NCBI RefSeq assembly: GCF_002834225.1
Contig: NZ_NNSR01000056.1
Location: 1 to 64,000, forward strand
From: Ruminococcus bromii
Lineage (GTDB): Bacteria; Bacillota; Clostridia; Oscillospirales; Acutalibacteraceae
DNA length: 64,000 bases
Reading direction: 5' to 3'
The notes below the pieces were generated by a model that saw only the letters and a program-made list of their open reading frames with translations, made no database searches and was not told where the DNA came from. Below are positions 17,688 to 26,935 of the stretch, one piece after another. The position numbers and the translations under genes are program-made. The stretch's first letter is position 1; the number at the start of each line of letters is the position of its first letter.

Positions 17688-19601
17688 TTATTTCTTTTTG
17701 TTTTTTCGTCTGTACTTTGCGAACTTATCTTTGCCGTTTTTGCCTCTTCCCTTCTGATTCTGCAAATTGCGGTTGTTGTTCTGTTTTGAATAACCGCCCT
17801 GTGTTTGTCCCGCCATCGGAGTTACAAGACATTTTTTATCGTTACCGATTAAATCCCGTCTGCCGGCTTTGATGAGTGCTTTGATTACAAGCGGTTTGTT
17901 TTCGGGAATGAAATACTGCAGCAACGCCCTTTGCATTGCCTTTTCATTTTCAGACTTCGGAACATAAACCTCTTTGAGAGTGTACGGATCAAGTTCCGTA
18001 TAGAACATACTCGTTGAAATTGTACCCGGAGTCGGATAGAAGTCCTGAACCTGTTTTGGGTGAATGTTTTCACGCTTGCAGAAAAGTGCAAGTTCTACGG
18101 CATCCGAAAGTGTTGAACCGGGGTGTGAGCTCATCAGATACGGTACGACATACTGGTCTTTATTTTCCTTGCCCGTAAAATCGTAGAACATCTTACAAAA
18201 ACGCTTGTAGCTTTCAATATGCGGCTTGCCCATTTTGTCAAGAACCGCCGCCGAACAATGCTCAGGGGCAACTCTCAGCTGACCGCTGATGTGGTACTTT
18301 ACAAGTTCACGGAAAAATTCGTCATTTTCATCTTCAATAAGATAATCAAAACGGATTCCGCTGCGGATAAACACCTTTTTAATTCCCTTGAGATTTCTCA
18401 GTTTTCGCAAAATATCAAGATATTCCGTGTGTGACACCTGCATATTCGGACAGGGTGTCGGTGCAAGACATCTTCTGTTTTTACAAAGTCCGAGCTTTTT
18501 CTGCTTTTCGCATGACGGAAGTCTGAAGTTTGCGGTAGGTCCTCCGACATCGCTTATGTAACCCTTGAATCGTGGATTATCAAGAAAACTTTCAGCCTCC
18601 TCAATAATACTCTTTTCACTTCTGACGGTTACCGCTCTGCCCTGATGAAAAGCAAGTGAGCAGAAATTACAAGCACCGAAACAGCCACGGTTGTGTGTGA
18701 TTGAAAACAGTACTTCGTTGATACCGGGTACGCCGCCGAGACTTTCATAGCACTTTGGATACCAACGCTCATACGGCAGAGAATAGACATAATCAAGCTG
18801 TTTTGTGTCAAGCGGCTGCATCGGAGGATTCTGCACAAGAATATACTTTCCGTGCCTTTGAATGAGGGTTTTGCCCCTTACTGCATCAGCCTCCTCAAGC
18901 TCCCTGCGTGATGCAATTGCATAGTCACGCTTGTCCTCTTTTACACGCTCGTAGCTTGGAAGTTCGACAACCGACTTTGGCACATAATCGTCTGTACGAA
19001 TTTTATAGCAAACACCTCTGATGTCGTAAAGCGATTCAACAGGATAGCCCTCGGAAAGTCTTTTTGCAATTTCAATTGTCTGCAGCTCGCCCATTCCGTA
19101 CACAAGCAAATCTGCCTTGCTGTCGAAAATAATTGAGGGCATTACCTCGTTTTTCCAATAATCATAATGAGCAAATCTTCTGAGTGATGCCTCAAGACCT
19201 CCGATTATAATGGGAGAATCGGGATATAGCTTTCTGATTATGTTGCAGTAAACGGTGACGGCTCTGTCGGGACGCCTGCCGTTTTTACCGCCTGCCGTAT
19301 AGGCATCATCATGTCTTTTACGCTTTGCAACCGTGTAGTGGGCAACCATACTGTCAATGTTGCCTGCCGACACCATAAAACCGAGCCTTGGTTTTCCGAA
19401 CTGTGTAAAATCATCATCGTTTTTCCAATTAGGCTGTGCAAGGAATGCTGTTTTGTAACCGCAATCCTCAAGAACTCTCGTGATTATTGCCGCACCAAAT
19501 GACGGATGGTCAACATAGCTGTCACCGCAAACATATACAAAATCGACTTCGTTCCAACCTCGATCACGCATTTCTTTTGCGTTCATCGGTAAAAAAGCCA
19601 T
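17688..19601 (-). CDS. YgiQ-family radical SAM protein
   Basis: 637 residues from the ATG that has AAAGGGGG just upstream; the open frame extends 11 codons further without a ribosome site. An N-terminal domain with DVDFVYVCGDSYVDHP-like sequence leads to a radical SAM core with the cluster motif RGCFGACNFCS (C-X3-C-X2-C) near residue 306. A second Cys-rich segment (KLGLCKNRRCLAPTPC) follows. The tail is basic and asparagine-rich. The family is widespread, and its reaction is not established. It starts 30 bases after the translocase gene. Confidence 0.9.
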   Translation of the reverse strand: MAFLPMNAKEMRDRGWNEVDFVYVCGDSYVDHPSFGAAIITRVLEDCGYKTAFLAQPNWKNDDDFTQFGKPRLGFMVSAGNIDSMVAHYTVAKRKRHDDAYTAGGKNGRRPDRAVTVYCNIIRKLYPDSPIIIGGLEASLRRFAHYDYWKNEVMPSIIFDSKADLLVYGMGELQTIEIAKRLSEGYPVESLYDIRGVCYKIRTDDYVPKSVVELPSYERVKEDKRDYAIASRRELEEADAVRGKTLIQRHGKYILVQNPPMQPLDTKQLDYVYSLPYERWYPKCYESLGGVPGINEVLFSITHNRGCFGACNFCSLAFHQGRAVTVRSEKSIIEEAESFLDNPRFKGYISDVGGPTANFRLPSCEKQKKLGLCKNRRCLAPTPCPNMQVSHTEYLDILRKLRNLKGIKKVFIRSGIRFDYLIEDENDEFFRELVKYHISGQLRVAPEHCSAAVLDKMGKPHIESYKRFCKMFYDFTGKENKDQYVVPYLMSSHPGSTLSDAVELALFCKRENIHPKQVQDFYPTPGTISTSMFYTELDPYTLKEVYVPKSENEKAMQRALLQYFIPENKPLVIKALIKAGRRDLIGNDKKCLVTPMAGQTQGGYSKQNNNRNLQNQKGRGKNGKDKFAKYRRKNKKK

Positions 19602-19630
19602 ATTAAACCCCCTTTTGTTTTCAATGTTTA

Positions 19631-22387
19631 TCAATCGGCTCTGTTTTCAAGTGCATTTCTGCGTTCGAGCCATTCGTTGTAGGTCATAAGAACATCTCTC
19701 GGTTTTGAACCCTGATGAGGGCCTACAACTCCCATTTGTTCCATATCGTCAATCATTCTGCCTGCTCTTGCGTAGCCGACCTTGAGTCTTCTCTGCAAGA
19801 GTGAGGTTGATGCCTGTCCTGCTTCAATTACGCACTTGATTGCCTCTTCCATTTTGCTGTCAACATCAAGACCTTCGTCAGATGCTGAATCGGAGTCACC
19901 CGATTTTTTGCCCTGAGCAATTTCTTCTGCGGCAATTCTCTTGATTTTTTCTTCGATTTCAGAATTATACTGAGCCGAATATGCTTTCTTTATGTAGTGA
20001 GTTACGCCCTCGATTTCTTCATCGGAAGCGTAGCAGCCCTGAACACGAATAGGCTTTGGAGCGCCTACAGGCAAAAACAGCATATCGCCTCGGCCGATAA
20101 GCTTTTCACCGCCGCCTGTATCAAGAATTGTACGGGAGTCTGTGTTTGAACTTACCTTGAGTGAAATACGGCTCGGTACATTCGCCTTGATAAGACCTGT
20201 GATTACATTAACGGTAGGTCTTTGGGTTGCAAGGATAAGGTGCATACCTGCGGCACGAGCCATCTGAGCAAGTCGGCAGATTGAGTCCTCAACCTCGCTC
20301 GGAGCCGCCATCATCAAATCGGCAAGCTCGTCAATTGCAATTACAACACGGCTCATTTTTTCTTTGGCAACGGGAAGTCCGTTTACTTCAAGAACAGGCT
20401 GAACCTCTTCTCCCTCTTCATTAACAACAGGTGGATTTTTCTCCATATAATTCATATTTTTTTCGATAAGAGAATTATATGAATCAATATCCTTACAATC
20501 GTATTCGGAGAAAATTTTATATCTCTGGAGCATTTCGTTTACCGCCCACGCAAGCGCACCAGCCGCCTTTTTTGCGTCGGATACTACGGGAATGAGCAAA
20601 TGCGGAATACCCTTGTATTTTGAAAATTCAACCATTTTCGGGTCAATAAGCAAAAGCTTTACTTCATCCGGAGTTGCCTTGTAGAGAATACTCATAAGAA
20701 TTGAGTTTACACATACGGATTTACCTGAACCCGTAGTACCTGCAATGAGCAAGTGCGGCATTTTGGCAAGGTCGGTAACTACGATTTCACCCGAAATATC
20801 TTTGCCGAGAACGGTTGTGAGTTTGCTCTTGCTGTTTTTGAACTTGTCCGAATCAATCAGTTCACGCATTGTTACCATACTTACAACCTTGTTCGGAACT
20901 TCGATTCCGACTGCGGCTTTGCCCGGGATAGGCGCTTCAATACGAACGCCGTTTGCGGCAAGGTTGAGTGCGATATCATCGGAAAGATTTGTAATTTTGC
21001 TGATTTTAACACCGGGGGCAGGCTGTAACTCATAGCGTGTTACCGACGGACCTCGGCAGATATTTACAATGCTTGCCTTTACACCGAAGCTTGTGAGGGT
21101 ATCAATAAGTTTTTTGGCATTATTCTGCATTTCTTCCATTGCGTCGCCGTCATCGGAATTTAGCTTCGGCTTGAGCAGCTGAATCGGTGGGAACTGATAC
21201 TTCTTTTCTTCTTTTTGAGAATTATCGGAACGAACAGCTCTGTCAAGCTGTTCCGCAATTTCATCGCCGGCCTCCTCGCTGTTGTCTTTTTTGCTTTTGA
21301 GAAGTGCTTTTTTAGCGATGCTTTCAGTTTTGGAATCAGACTCATTCTGTAGATATTCGGCATCGGAAGCTGACTTTTCATTTGAAATATCCTCTGCAAG
21401 TGCCGAAACGGTGTTATCGGCACTTTTGCCCATAGGCTTGCTTGCACGATTGATTATGTTGATGAGATCCTGTGACAGATCCTTGTCTGCGGCATTTTCT
21501 TCCTTTGAATCGGCAATATCCGTGTCAATTCCGTTTACTGCCGACTTTGCTTTCTTGACCTTTGTCTTTTTGTCATCAAGCGGAATGTCAATAAAACTTC
21601 CCGAGGACTTTCTGTTTTCGCCTTCAAGCGCAATGTCGATATTGCCTCTTTCGGCAAGCTTTCTCTCACGGTTTTCTTCTCTGCGCTCTCTGCGTGCTCT
21701 TGCCATCTCTTCACTCGCTTCACGGATATGTACGGCTGTTCTTGACGCCGCCGCTGTCATATCCTTAATTGAAATGTTCGCAACAATAAGAACAAGTGCG
21801 GCTGTTACAACAAAGCTTGTAAAAAGTGCGGCTGTACTGCCGAACAGGACAACGAGCGGATATCCGAGCAATCCGCCGATTATTCCGCAATCGAAAGTCA
21901 TATACCTTGAGGTGTCGGAGGCGTCCTTGAACAGATTGCCAAGACAAGCAAAAAAGTTCATATCCGAATATTTTGCGCCGCTGCCTGCATAAATCAACGC
22001 CCCGATAAACAGAATTATGACGACACAAAGAAAAAGCTTCAGCTTATAGTGTGCAACCTGCTTTTCCTTTTCGGTCATAACACATAAATAGAAAAGCGTT
22101 ACGGGAACAAGAAAAATTCCGAAGCCGAGGACTCCGAAAAAGAAACTGCGTATCATTGTCCAGACATTTGAGCCTTTAATGAAAATTATACAGACAAAAA
22201 CAGCCGCAACGGCGGCATAGAGAATTGCCCTTACACGCGGCGAAAGTCCGCTGCTCCTTTTCGGAACAGCGGATGCTTTGGTTCGGCTTGCATTTTTTGT
22301 GCCTTTTGACTGTTTTTTTGAAGAGGTCTTCTTTCTGCCTGCCGCAGTATTTTTAGTTTTGTCAGCTGTTTTTTTGTTAGCTGCCAA
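19631..22387 (-). CDS. DNA translocase FtsK/SpoIIIE
   Basis: About 918 residues. A TTG start with GGAG eight bases upstream is preferred over the GTG three codons earlier. Four membrane helices lie within the first 200 residues, then a charged, low-complexity linker, then the RecA-like motor with Walker A AGTTGSGKSVCVNS and Walker B VVIAIDELADLM, and the C-terminal gamma winged helix (LLQRRLKVGYARAGRMIDDM). It pumps chromosomal DNA through the division or sporulation septum. The nearby tepA supports the SpoIIIE-type neighbourhood known from Bacillus. Confidence 0.95.
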   Translation of the reverse strand: MAANKKTADKTKNTAAGRKKTSSKKQSKGTKNASRTKASAVPKRSSGLSPRVRAILYAAVAAVFVCIIFIKGSNVWTMIRSFFFGVLGFGIFLVPVTLFYLCVMTEKEKQVAHYKLKLFLCVVIILFIGALIYAGSGAKYSDMNFFACLGNLFKDASDTSRYMTFDCGIIGGLLGYPLVVLFGSTAALFTSFVVTAALVLIVANISIKDMTAAASRTAVHIREASEEMARARRERREENRERKLAERGNIDIALEGENRKSSGSFIDIPLDDKKTKVKKAKSAVNGIDTDIADSKEENAADKDLSQDLINIINRASKPMGKSADNTVSALAEDISNEKSASDAEYLQNESDSKTESIAKKALLKSKKDNSEEAGDEIAEQLDRAVRSDNSQKEEKKYQFPPIQLLKPKLNSDDGDAMEEMQNNAKKLIDTLTSFGVKASIVNICRGPSVTRYELQPAPGVKISKITNLSDDIALNLAANGVRIEAPIPGKAAVGIEVPNKVVSMVTMRELIDSDKFKNSKSKLTTVLGKDISGEIVVTDLAKMPHLLIAGTTGSGKSVCVNSILMSILYKATPDEVKLLLIDPKMVEFSKYKGIPHLLIPVVSDAKKAAGALAWAVNEMLQRYKIFSEYDCKDIDSYNSLIEKNMNYMEKNPPVVNEEGEEVQPVLEVNGLPVAKEKMSRVVIAIDELADLMMAAPSEVEDSICRLAQMARAAGMHLILATQRPTVNVITGLIKANVPSRISLKVSSNTDSRTILDTGGGEKLIGRGDMLFLPVGAPKPIRVQGCYASDEEIEGVTHYIKKAYSAQYNSEIEEKIKRIAAEEIAQGKKSGDSDSASDEGLDVDSKMEEAIKCVIEAGQASTSLLQRRLKVGYARAGRMIDDMEQMGVVGPHQGSKPRDVLMTYNEWLERRNALENRAD

Positions 22388-22408
22388 TAAAATCACTCCA
22401 TTTAAAAT

Positions 22409-23368
22409 TTATGCAATTGGCGCACCTGTGAAAAGGTTTACGCCCGTATTCATTTCGATGATTGAAATTACAATAAATGCAACACCGACAATCGCTGTGT
22501 AGATTACGAAAATTTCCATTTTGTCAGATTTCAGGAACCACTTAAAAATTACGATTGCAAGATAGCCTACAACTGCGGAAACTGCCATTCCGATAATCAG
22601 CGGAAGAAACTCAATATTGCTTAAACCTTCGGGTGACTTGATTGCATCCACACCCTCAAGAAGTGCCGCCGCAAGGATTGACGGGATACCGAGTACAAAT
22701 GTGTAGTCAAGTGCCTTCTGCTTTGAGATTCCTCTCATCTCACCGACCGAAAGTGTTGAGCCTGAACGGGAAAGTCCCGGAAGGAGTGCGGCACAAACCT
22801 GTGTTACACCGACAAGAATTGCGTCAACAACATTAAAATTATCTCTTGTTGCCTTTGCATTGCTCTTTGTTGCAAGATGTTTGTGAGTTGAGGCAACACT
22901 CTTGCGGTTACGGATAATACCGATTGTTAAAAGTACGCTTGTGAGAATGAGCGAACAGGCAGTTACTATAAGAACAGGACTTGCGGAAAGCCGGTCTGCA
23001 AGGTCTTTAAGCTTCATATCTGTTCCGGGGATTGGCAGAAAAAGCAAGAACAGCGGTATAAGACCGATGATGAGCATTACAACGAGATTACGGTTGTAAT
23101 TCATTTTGCTCCATTTAAACTTGCCTGTGAATATATCCTTAATCATAAGTATAAATTCCTTGATGAGATCCCACACAAGTTTGTGGTAGAATGCAACAAC
23201 GGCAACAAGTGTGCCGACATGGAGCATTACATTAAAGAAAAGATTGCTTTCGCCTGTGCCTGCACCGAGAATGTGCTGTGTGATTGCGAGGTGTCCGCTG
23301 CTTGATACGGGCAAAAATTCGGTAAGTCCCTGAACAATACCCTGAATAATAGCATCTAAAATTGACAT
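22409..23368 (-). CDS. uppP: Undecaprenyl-diphosphatase UppP (BacA)
   Basis: 319 residues with about eight membrane helices. The family motifs GLTEFLPVSSSGHL (residues 15-28) and PGLSRSGSTLSVG (near 200) are present. The enzyme dephosphorylates undecaprenyl pyrophosphate so the carrier lipid can be reused in peptidoglycan synthesis. It is about 45 residues longer than typical, mainly from a hydrophilic insert near residue 150-170 (RKSVASTHKHLATKSN). It sits between tepA and the translocase gene. Confidence 0.95.
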   Translation of the reverse strand: MSILDAIIQGIVQGLTEFLPVSSSGHLAITQHILGAGTGESNLFFNVMLHVGTLVAVVAFYHKLVWDLIKEFILMIKDIFTGKFKWSKMNYNRNLVVMLIIGLIPLFLLFLPIPGTDMKLKDLADRLSASPVLIVTACSLILTSVLLTIGIIRNRKSVASTHKHLATKSNAKATRDNFNVVDAILVGVTQVCAALLPGLSRSGSTLSVGEMRGISKQKALDYTFVLGIPSILAAALLEGVDAIKSPEGLSNIEFLPLIIGMAVSAVVGYLAIVIFKWFLKSDKMEIFVIYTAIVGVAFIVISIIEMNTGVNLFTGAPIA

Positions 23369-23510
23369 GGTTATGTATTCCCTCCAAAAAATAAGTTTTA
23401 AAAATCTTCTTTATTATTTGTACGCTGAAATGCCGTGTGGGTTGGCATTTCGGATTTCATAAAAATCATAAGCGTCACGGTATATATGTATTCGGGCAAA
23501 ATGCCCGAAA
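23369..23510. other. Intergenic region with two hairpins between tepA and uppP
   Basis: Contains ttcgggca-aaa-tgcccgaa and gaaatgcc-(9)-ggcatttc. Neither is followed by a clear T-run on the minus strand, so they may be attenuators or processing sites rather than terminators. Confidence 0.4.
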
Positions 23511-24317
23511 TTATTTTTCCTGCTTTTTTGAGCGGGATTTTTTAGGCTTTGACCTGCTCTTGTTTTCTTTTATCAAACCGTAGAGAGCGTCGATGGCGTC
23601 GGAAACTGTTCCGACCTCGTCAATCAAGCCTTCTTCAACAGCCTCTTCTCCCTCAAGAATAGTCCCGATATCCATTACAAGCTCGCCTGTGTTGAGTACA
23701 AGCCGGTTGTAACGGTCCTTTGTAATATTGGAATTTTCGGCAACAAATGTTGTGATTCTGTCCTGCATACGCTGAAAATATTCAAAGGTCTGCGGAACTC
23801 CGAGTGTAAGCCCTGTTGACCTGACCGGATGAACCGTCATTGACGCACTCTTTGCGATAAAGCTTTTCTTTGCCGCTACAGCAAGCGGAATACCTATTGA
23901 ATGACCTCCGCCGAGAACAATTGAAACAGTCGGCTTTTTCATTCCCGAAATCACCTCGGCAATTGCAAGTCCTGCCTCAACATCTCCCCCGACCGTGTTA
24001 ATCAGCACAAGAAGGCCGTCAATTCTTTCGTCCTCCTCAACCGAAACGAGCAGGGGGATAACATGCTCATATTTCGTTGTTTTGTTCTGCTGTGAAAGAA
24101 TGTAATGACCTTCAATTTGCCCTATAATTGTCAGACAATGAAAAACGCAGTCCTTGTGAGTTGTCAGAACAGAACCTGTTTCGTCAATTTGGTCAGTGTG
24201 TTCTTCACTTATTGGGCTGTCGTTTGCAAGCCTTTGCGGTTCATCTTCCAAAGCGGGATTTTTAACAAAGTTTCCTTTTTTTAAAGAGGTTTTAGAAGAT
24301 TTTGATTTTTGTGGCAT
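23511..24317 (-). CDS. ClpP-class serine protease, TepA-like
   Basis: 268 residues from the ATG with GGAGG eight bases upstream; a GTG three codons earlier overlaps that site. The ClpP/crotonase fold shows NTVGGDVEAGLAIAEVI, the catalytic serine in GGGHSIGIPLA and the histidine in MTVHPVRS, as in the TepA (YmfB) branch. There is no signal peptide. TepA is linked to protein export and sporulation in B. subtilis and is encoded next to spoIIIE there, as here. The lysine-rich tail (RSKPKKSRSKKQEK) is notable. Confidence 0.88.
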   Translation of the reverse strand: MPQKSKSSKTSLKKGNFVKNPALEDEPQRLANDSPISEEHTDQIDETGSVLTTHKDCVFHCLTIIGQIEGHYILSQQNKTTKYEHVIPLLVSVEEDERIDGLLVLINTVGGDVEAGLAIAEVISGMKKPTVSIVLGGGHSIGIPLAVAAKKSFIAKSASMTVHPVRSTGLTLGVPQTFEYFQRMQDRITTFVAENSNITKDRYNRLVLNTGELVMDIGTILEGEEAVEEGLIDEVGTVSDAIDALYGLIKENKSRSKPKKSRSKKQEK

Positions 24318-24408
24318 TGTATGCACCTCCGAGAATAGTTTCTCCGAAATTGCGCATAAAATGTATACCGCACATCAAATTAGGACATTCACGGCACATT
24401 ACCGTTTC

Positions 24409-24437
24409 ATTATATCATTTTAGCAAAGTTATTTCAA
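24409..24437 (-). promoter_or_regulatory. Promoter of the tepA-uppP-spoIIIE run
   Basis: TTGAAA (24437-24432), 17 bases, TATAAT (24414-24409) on the minus strand, about 90 bases before the tepA-like start. Confidence 0.6.
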
Positions 24438-24551
24438 TAATTTTATTTCTTTATTTCTAATAAGCAATAATTATTTTAAAGAATTATAGTAGTATAAAAG
24501 AAATATTATCCCGACAGAACCTGTCGGAAGTTGTTATGGAGTGATATTCAG

Positions 24552-25850
24552 TTGACATCTGACATAATTATGGGTGTTGTCATTTTAGTTCTTATTGCGT
24601 TTTCTGCATTTTTTTCTGCGATTGAAACGGCATTTTCCTTTGTAAACAAGGTGCGTGTTCAGCGTTACAAGGATGACGGCAATAAAAAAGCGGCAGCAGC
24701 GCTCTACATAATCGAACATTTCGACAATGCCCTTACAACAATTCTCATCTGCAACAATGTTGTAAACCTGAGTTGTTCTTCAATTGCGACTGTACTATGT
24801 ATGAATCTTTTCGGTGACGCAGGCTCGGCAATTGCAACCGGTGCAACAACCTTTCTTGTGCTGACCTTCGGTGAGATTGTACCGAAATGCCTTGCAAAGG
24901 AGCATTGCGACGCCTTTTCGCTCAAAACAGCCGGATTGCTCAGAGGACTTATGGCAATCCTTACACCGCTGGTGTGGATTTTCACACGGTTCAAAATGAT
25001 TGCCTTAAAGATTGCAGGCAGCAGCGGCGACGCTCCGTCAGTTACCGAAAACGAGCTTAAATACATTGTTGAGAGCATCGAGGAAGAAGGCGTTCTTGAA
25101 GAGAGCGAAAGCGAAATGGTTCGCTCCGCACTTGACTTTGACGAAACTACTGCTGAGGAAATTCTCACACCGAGAGTTGATATTACATTCATAAGCATTG
25201 ATGATTCACCTGAAAAAATCAAGGATATCATCATTGAAAACCGCTATTCGAGAATCCCCGTGTATGAAGGCACGGTTGACCATGTTGTCGGTATTCTTCA
25301 CACAAGAGATTATCTTGAACGACTTGCAGACGGCAAAGCTCCCGATGTTAAGGAGCTTATGCAGCCGCCTTACTTTGTGTTCAAAACACAACAGCTTTCA
25401 AAAATTCTGAGTGCATTCAAACGCACAAAAATTCATCTTGCGGTTGTTACGGATGAATACGGCGGCACACTCGGAATTGTTACAATGGAAGATTTGCTCG
25501 AGGAAATTGTCGGTGAAATATGGGACGAGGACGAGGAAATTGAGCATAACTACTACAAAATCGGCAAGGGCGAGTTCCTTGTAAACGGTGATATGGAGCT
25601 TGAAGATATGCTCGGTCTGTTTGATATGGACGAGGACAGTCTTGAATGTGACAGCGTAACGGTCGGAGGATATATTCTTGAACACGCAGGAACAATCCCC
25701 CACAAGCGTGACAACATTAAGGCCGACGGCTTTAAGTTTACCGTTATGGAGGTTAAGGATCAGCGTATTTTACGGGTTGTTGTCAAGAAAAACGATACCG
25801 CCGAAGAAAACAAATCCGATGAAAAAAAAGAGGACAAAAAGTCCGAATAA
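24552..25850 (+). CDS. CNNM/CorC-type transporter-associated protein (HlyC/CorC family)
   Basis: 432 residues from a TTG start with GGAGTG 8 bases upstream; the frame is open to 24531. Domains in order are a DUF21/CNNM membrane domain with four helices (residues about 1-180), a CBS pair (LTPRVDITFISIDD ... VVTDEYGGTLGIVTMEDLLEEIVGEI) and a C-terminal CorC-HlyC domain (FLVNGDMELEDMLGLF). Such proteins are implicated in magnesium or cobalt efflux. The annotation 'hemolysin' is historical. It is monocistronic and ends at a clear terminator. Confidence 0.92.
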   Translation: MTSDIIMGVVILVLIAFSAFFSAIETAFSFVNKVRVQRYKDDGNKKAAAALYIIEHFDNALTTILICNNVVNLSCSSIATVLCMNLFGDAGSAIATGATTFLVLTFGEIVPKCLAKEHCDAFSLKTAGLLRGLMAILTPLVWIFTRFKMIALKIAGSSGDAPSVTENELKYIVESIEEEGVLEESESEMVRSALDFDETTAEEILTPRVDITFISIDDSPEKIKDIIIENRYSRIPVYEGTVDHVVGILHTRDYLERLADGKAPDVKELMQPPYFVFKTQQLSKILSAFKRTKIHLAVVTDEYGGTLGIVTMEDLLEEIVGEIWDEDEEIEHNYYKIGKGEFLVNGDMELEDMLGLFDMDEDSLECDSVTVGGYILEHAGTIPHKRDNIKADGFKFTVMEVKDQRILRVVVKKNDTAEENKSDEKKEDKKSE

Positions 25851-25860
25851 GCAAAACATA

Positions 25861-25898
25861 ACAGGAGCAGTATTTTTACTTACCGCTCCTGTTTTTTT
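25861..25898 (+). terminator. Terminator of the CNNM gene
   Basis: acaggagc (25861-25868) pairs with gctcctgt (25885-25892), followed by seven T residues. Confidence 0.88.
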
Positions 25899-26289
25899 AC
25901 TGTATTTTTTTGCAGAGAGAAGTGCATAATGCGCTGACAGGAATACAAAGAAAAGCCCACAAGGTGCTGTAAAACGGACAAATCTGCCCTTTAAAATTAA
26001 GTCGGCAATTGGAATAATCCCACACATTAAGCTTGAATTTCAGATTGACAACACAGCCGCAGCAGTATTCAAGTGCGGTAATTATCGCACTGCCCAATAT
26101 GCATTTTTGCAGCATATTCATTTTTGAAAAATGCTTGTAAAATCTGAAAAGCGACACAAACGCAGTTCCGCCCGTGACCGCCATTGACCAGTGAGTTTTT
26201 CTCCGCCACAAAATTTCAAGCAGAGCGTAGCCTGCCCCGCCTATTGAAAAAAGAATGCAATCGTTACGCAGTCTTAAACTTTTTTTCAT
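25897..26289 (-). CDS. Small membrane protein, putative ABC-transporter type IV (PF06541-like)
   Basis: 130 residues with three or four hydrophobic segments. The WDYSNCRLNFKGQICPFYS segment with a following W is the signature of the PF06541 'CmpB' family, a group of small membrane proteins whose transporter role is only inferred. The Shine-Dalgarno AGGTGA lies inside the 3' arm of a hairpin at 26293-26330, so translation may be limited. It follows the RNase M5 gene. Confidence 0.75.
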   Translation of the reverse strand: MKKSLRLRNDCILFSIGGAGYALLEILWRRKTHWSMAVTGGTAFVSLFRFYKHFSKMNMLQKCILGSAIITALEYCCGCVVNLKFKLNVWDYSNCRLNFKGQICPFYSTLWAFLCIPVSALCTSLCKKIQ

Positions 26290-26292
26290 AAA

Positions 26293-26330
26293 AAATCACC
26301 TGTTTTAGTTTTCACGGAAACAGGTGATTT
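26293..26330 (-). terminator. Hairpin after RNase M5 that also contains the next gene's ribosome site
   Basis: On the minus strand aaatcacctgttt pairs with aaacaggtgattt (12-base loop), followed by TTTTT, then the ATG of the membrane protein. It can act as a terminator, but AGGTGA in its 3' arm is the only ribosome site for the next gene. Confidence 0.6.
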
Positions 26331-26356
26331 ATTTAGCTTATGTAATTTTTATTTTA

Positions 26357-26935
26357 TCACAGCATACTTTTTAGTTCTTCAAGAGAATAAAGACAGTTGA
26401 TTGCGGTCAAAAATGCGTTTGTTGAAAGATATGACGGCAGACCGAGTTTTTTAAGAATTTTTTTGCGGTTGATTTCTGAATTTTCAGTTCCCGTAAGTCC
26501 GAGGACAAAGAGGTCGGCTTTAGTAATTTTCCTTTCGGGAATATTATTTTCTTCGCCGATTATCTCGGCACCGCTTTTACGGATTGCGTTTATTATAACC
26601 TCATCGCTGACGCCCTCAACGCCTAAAAGCCCCTCTTTACCGCCTTTTATTTTGCGTTTTTCCTTGCCCTTGATTTGCGGAATATAGCAATTTTTAATTT
26701 TTGAATTATCGACCGAGCCTTTGAGAAAATTCCTTATTACAAAGCCTGCACCGTCGCTGTCTGTCATTATGAGTATTCCCCTTGTTTCGGCAATTTTGCG
26801 GATAAGCGACTGTTTTTCTTTGTCGGAAAAAACACGGAAGCCGTTGGTTTCAATTATGGGAGCGTCAACAATTGATGAAAGCTTTATTTTGTCATATCTG
26901 CCCTCAACTATGACTGCCTCGCGGATTTTGAGCAT
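26357..26935 (-). CDS. rnmV: Ribonuclease M5
   Basis: 192 residues. The N-terminal Toprim domain shows REAVIVEGRYD (conserved Glu) and MTDSDGAGFVIR (DxD), followed by IPQIKGKEKRKIKGGKEGLLGVE and a C-terminal RNase M5 domain. The enzyme matures 5S rRNA. The ATG at 26935 shares its A with the TGA of holA (TGATG), so translation is coupled. GGAGGG lies about 9 bases upstream. Confidence 0.9.
   Translation of the reverse strand: MLKIREAVIVEGRYDKIKLSSIVDAPIIETNGFRVFSDKEKQSLIRKIAETRGILIMTDSDGAGFVIRNFLKGSVDNSKIKNCYIPQIKGKEKRKIKGGKEGLLGVEGVSDEVIINAIRKSGAEIIGEENNIPERKITKADLFVLGLTGTENSEINRKKILKKLGLPSYLSTNAFLTAINCLYSLEELKSML

Noticed and set aside
17680-17720. Programmed frameshift joining the YgiQ-type gene to the MBL gene
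   Set aside because: An A-AAA-AAC heptamer is present near the end, but the MBL frame is +1, not -1, relative to it, so the classical slip does not work.
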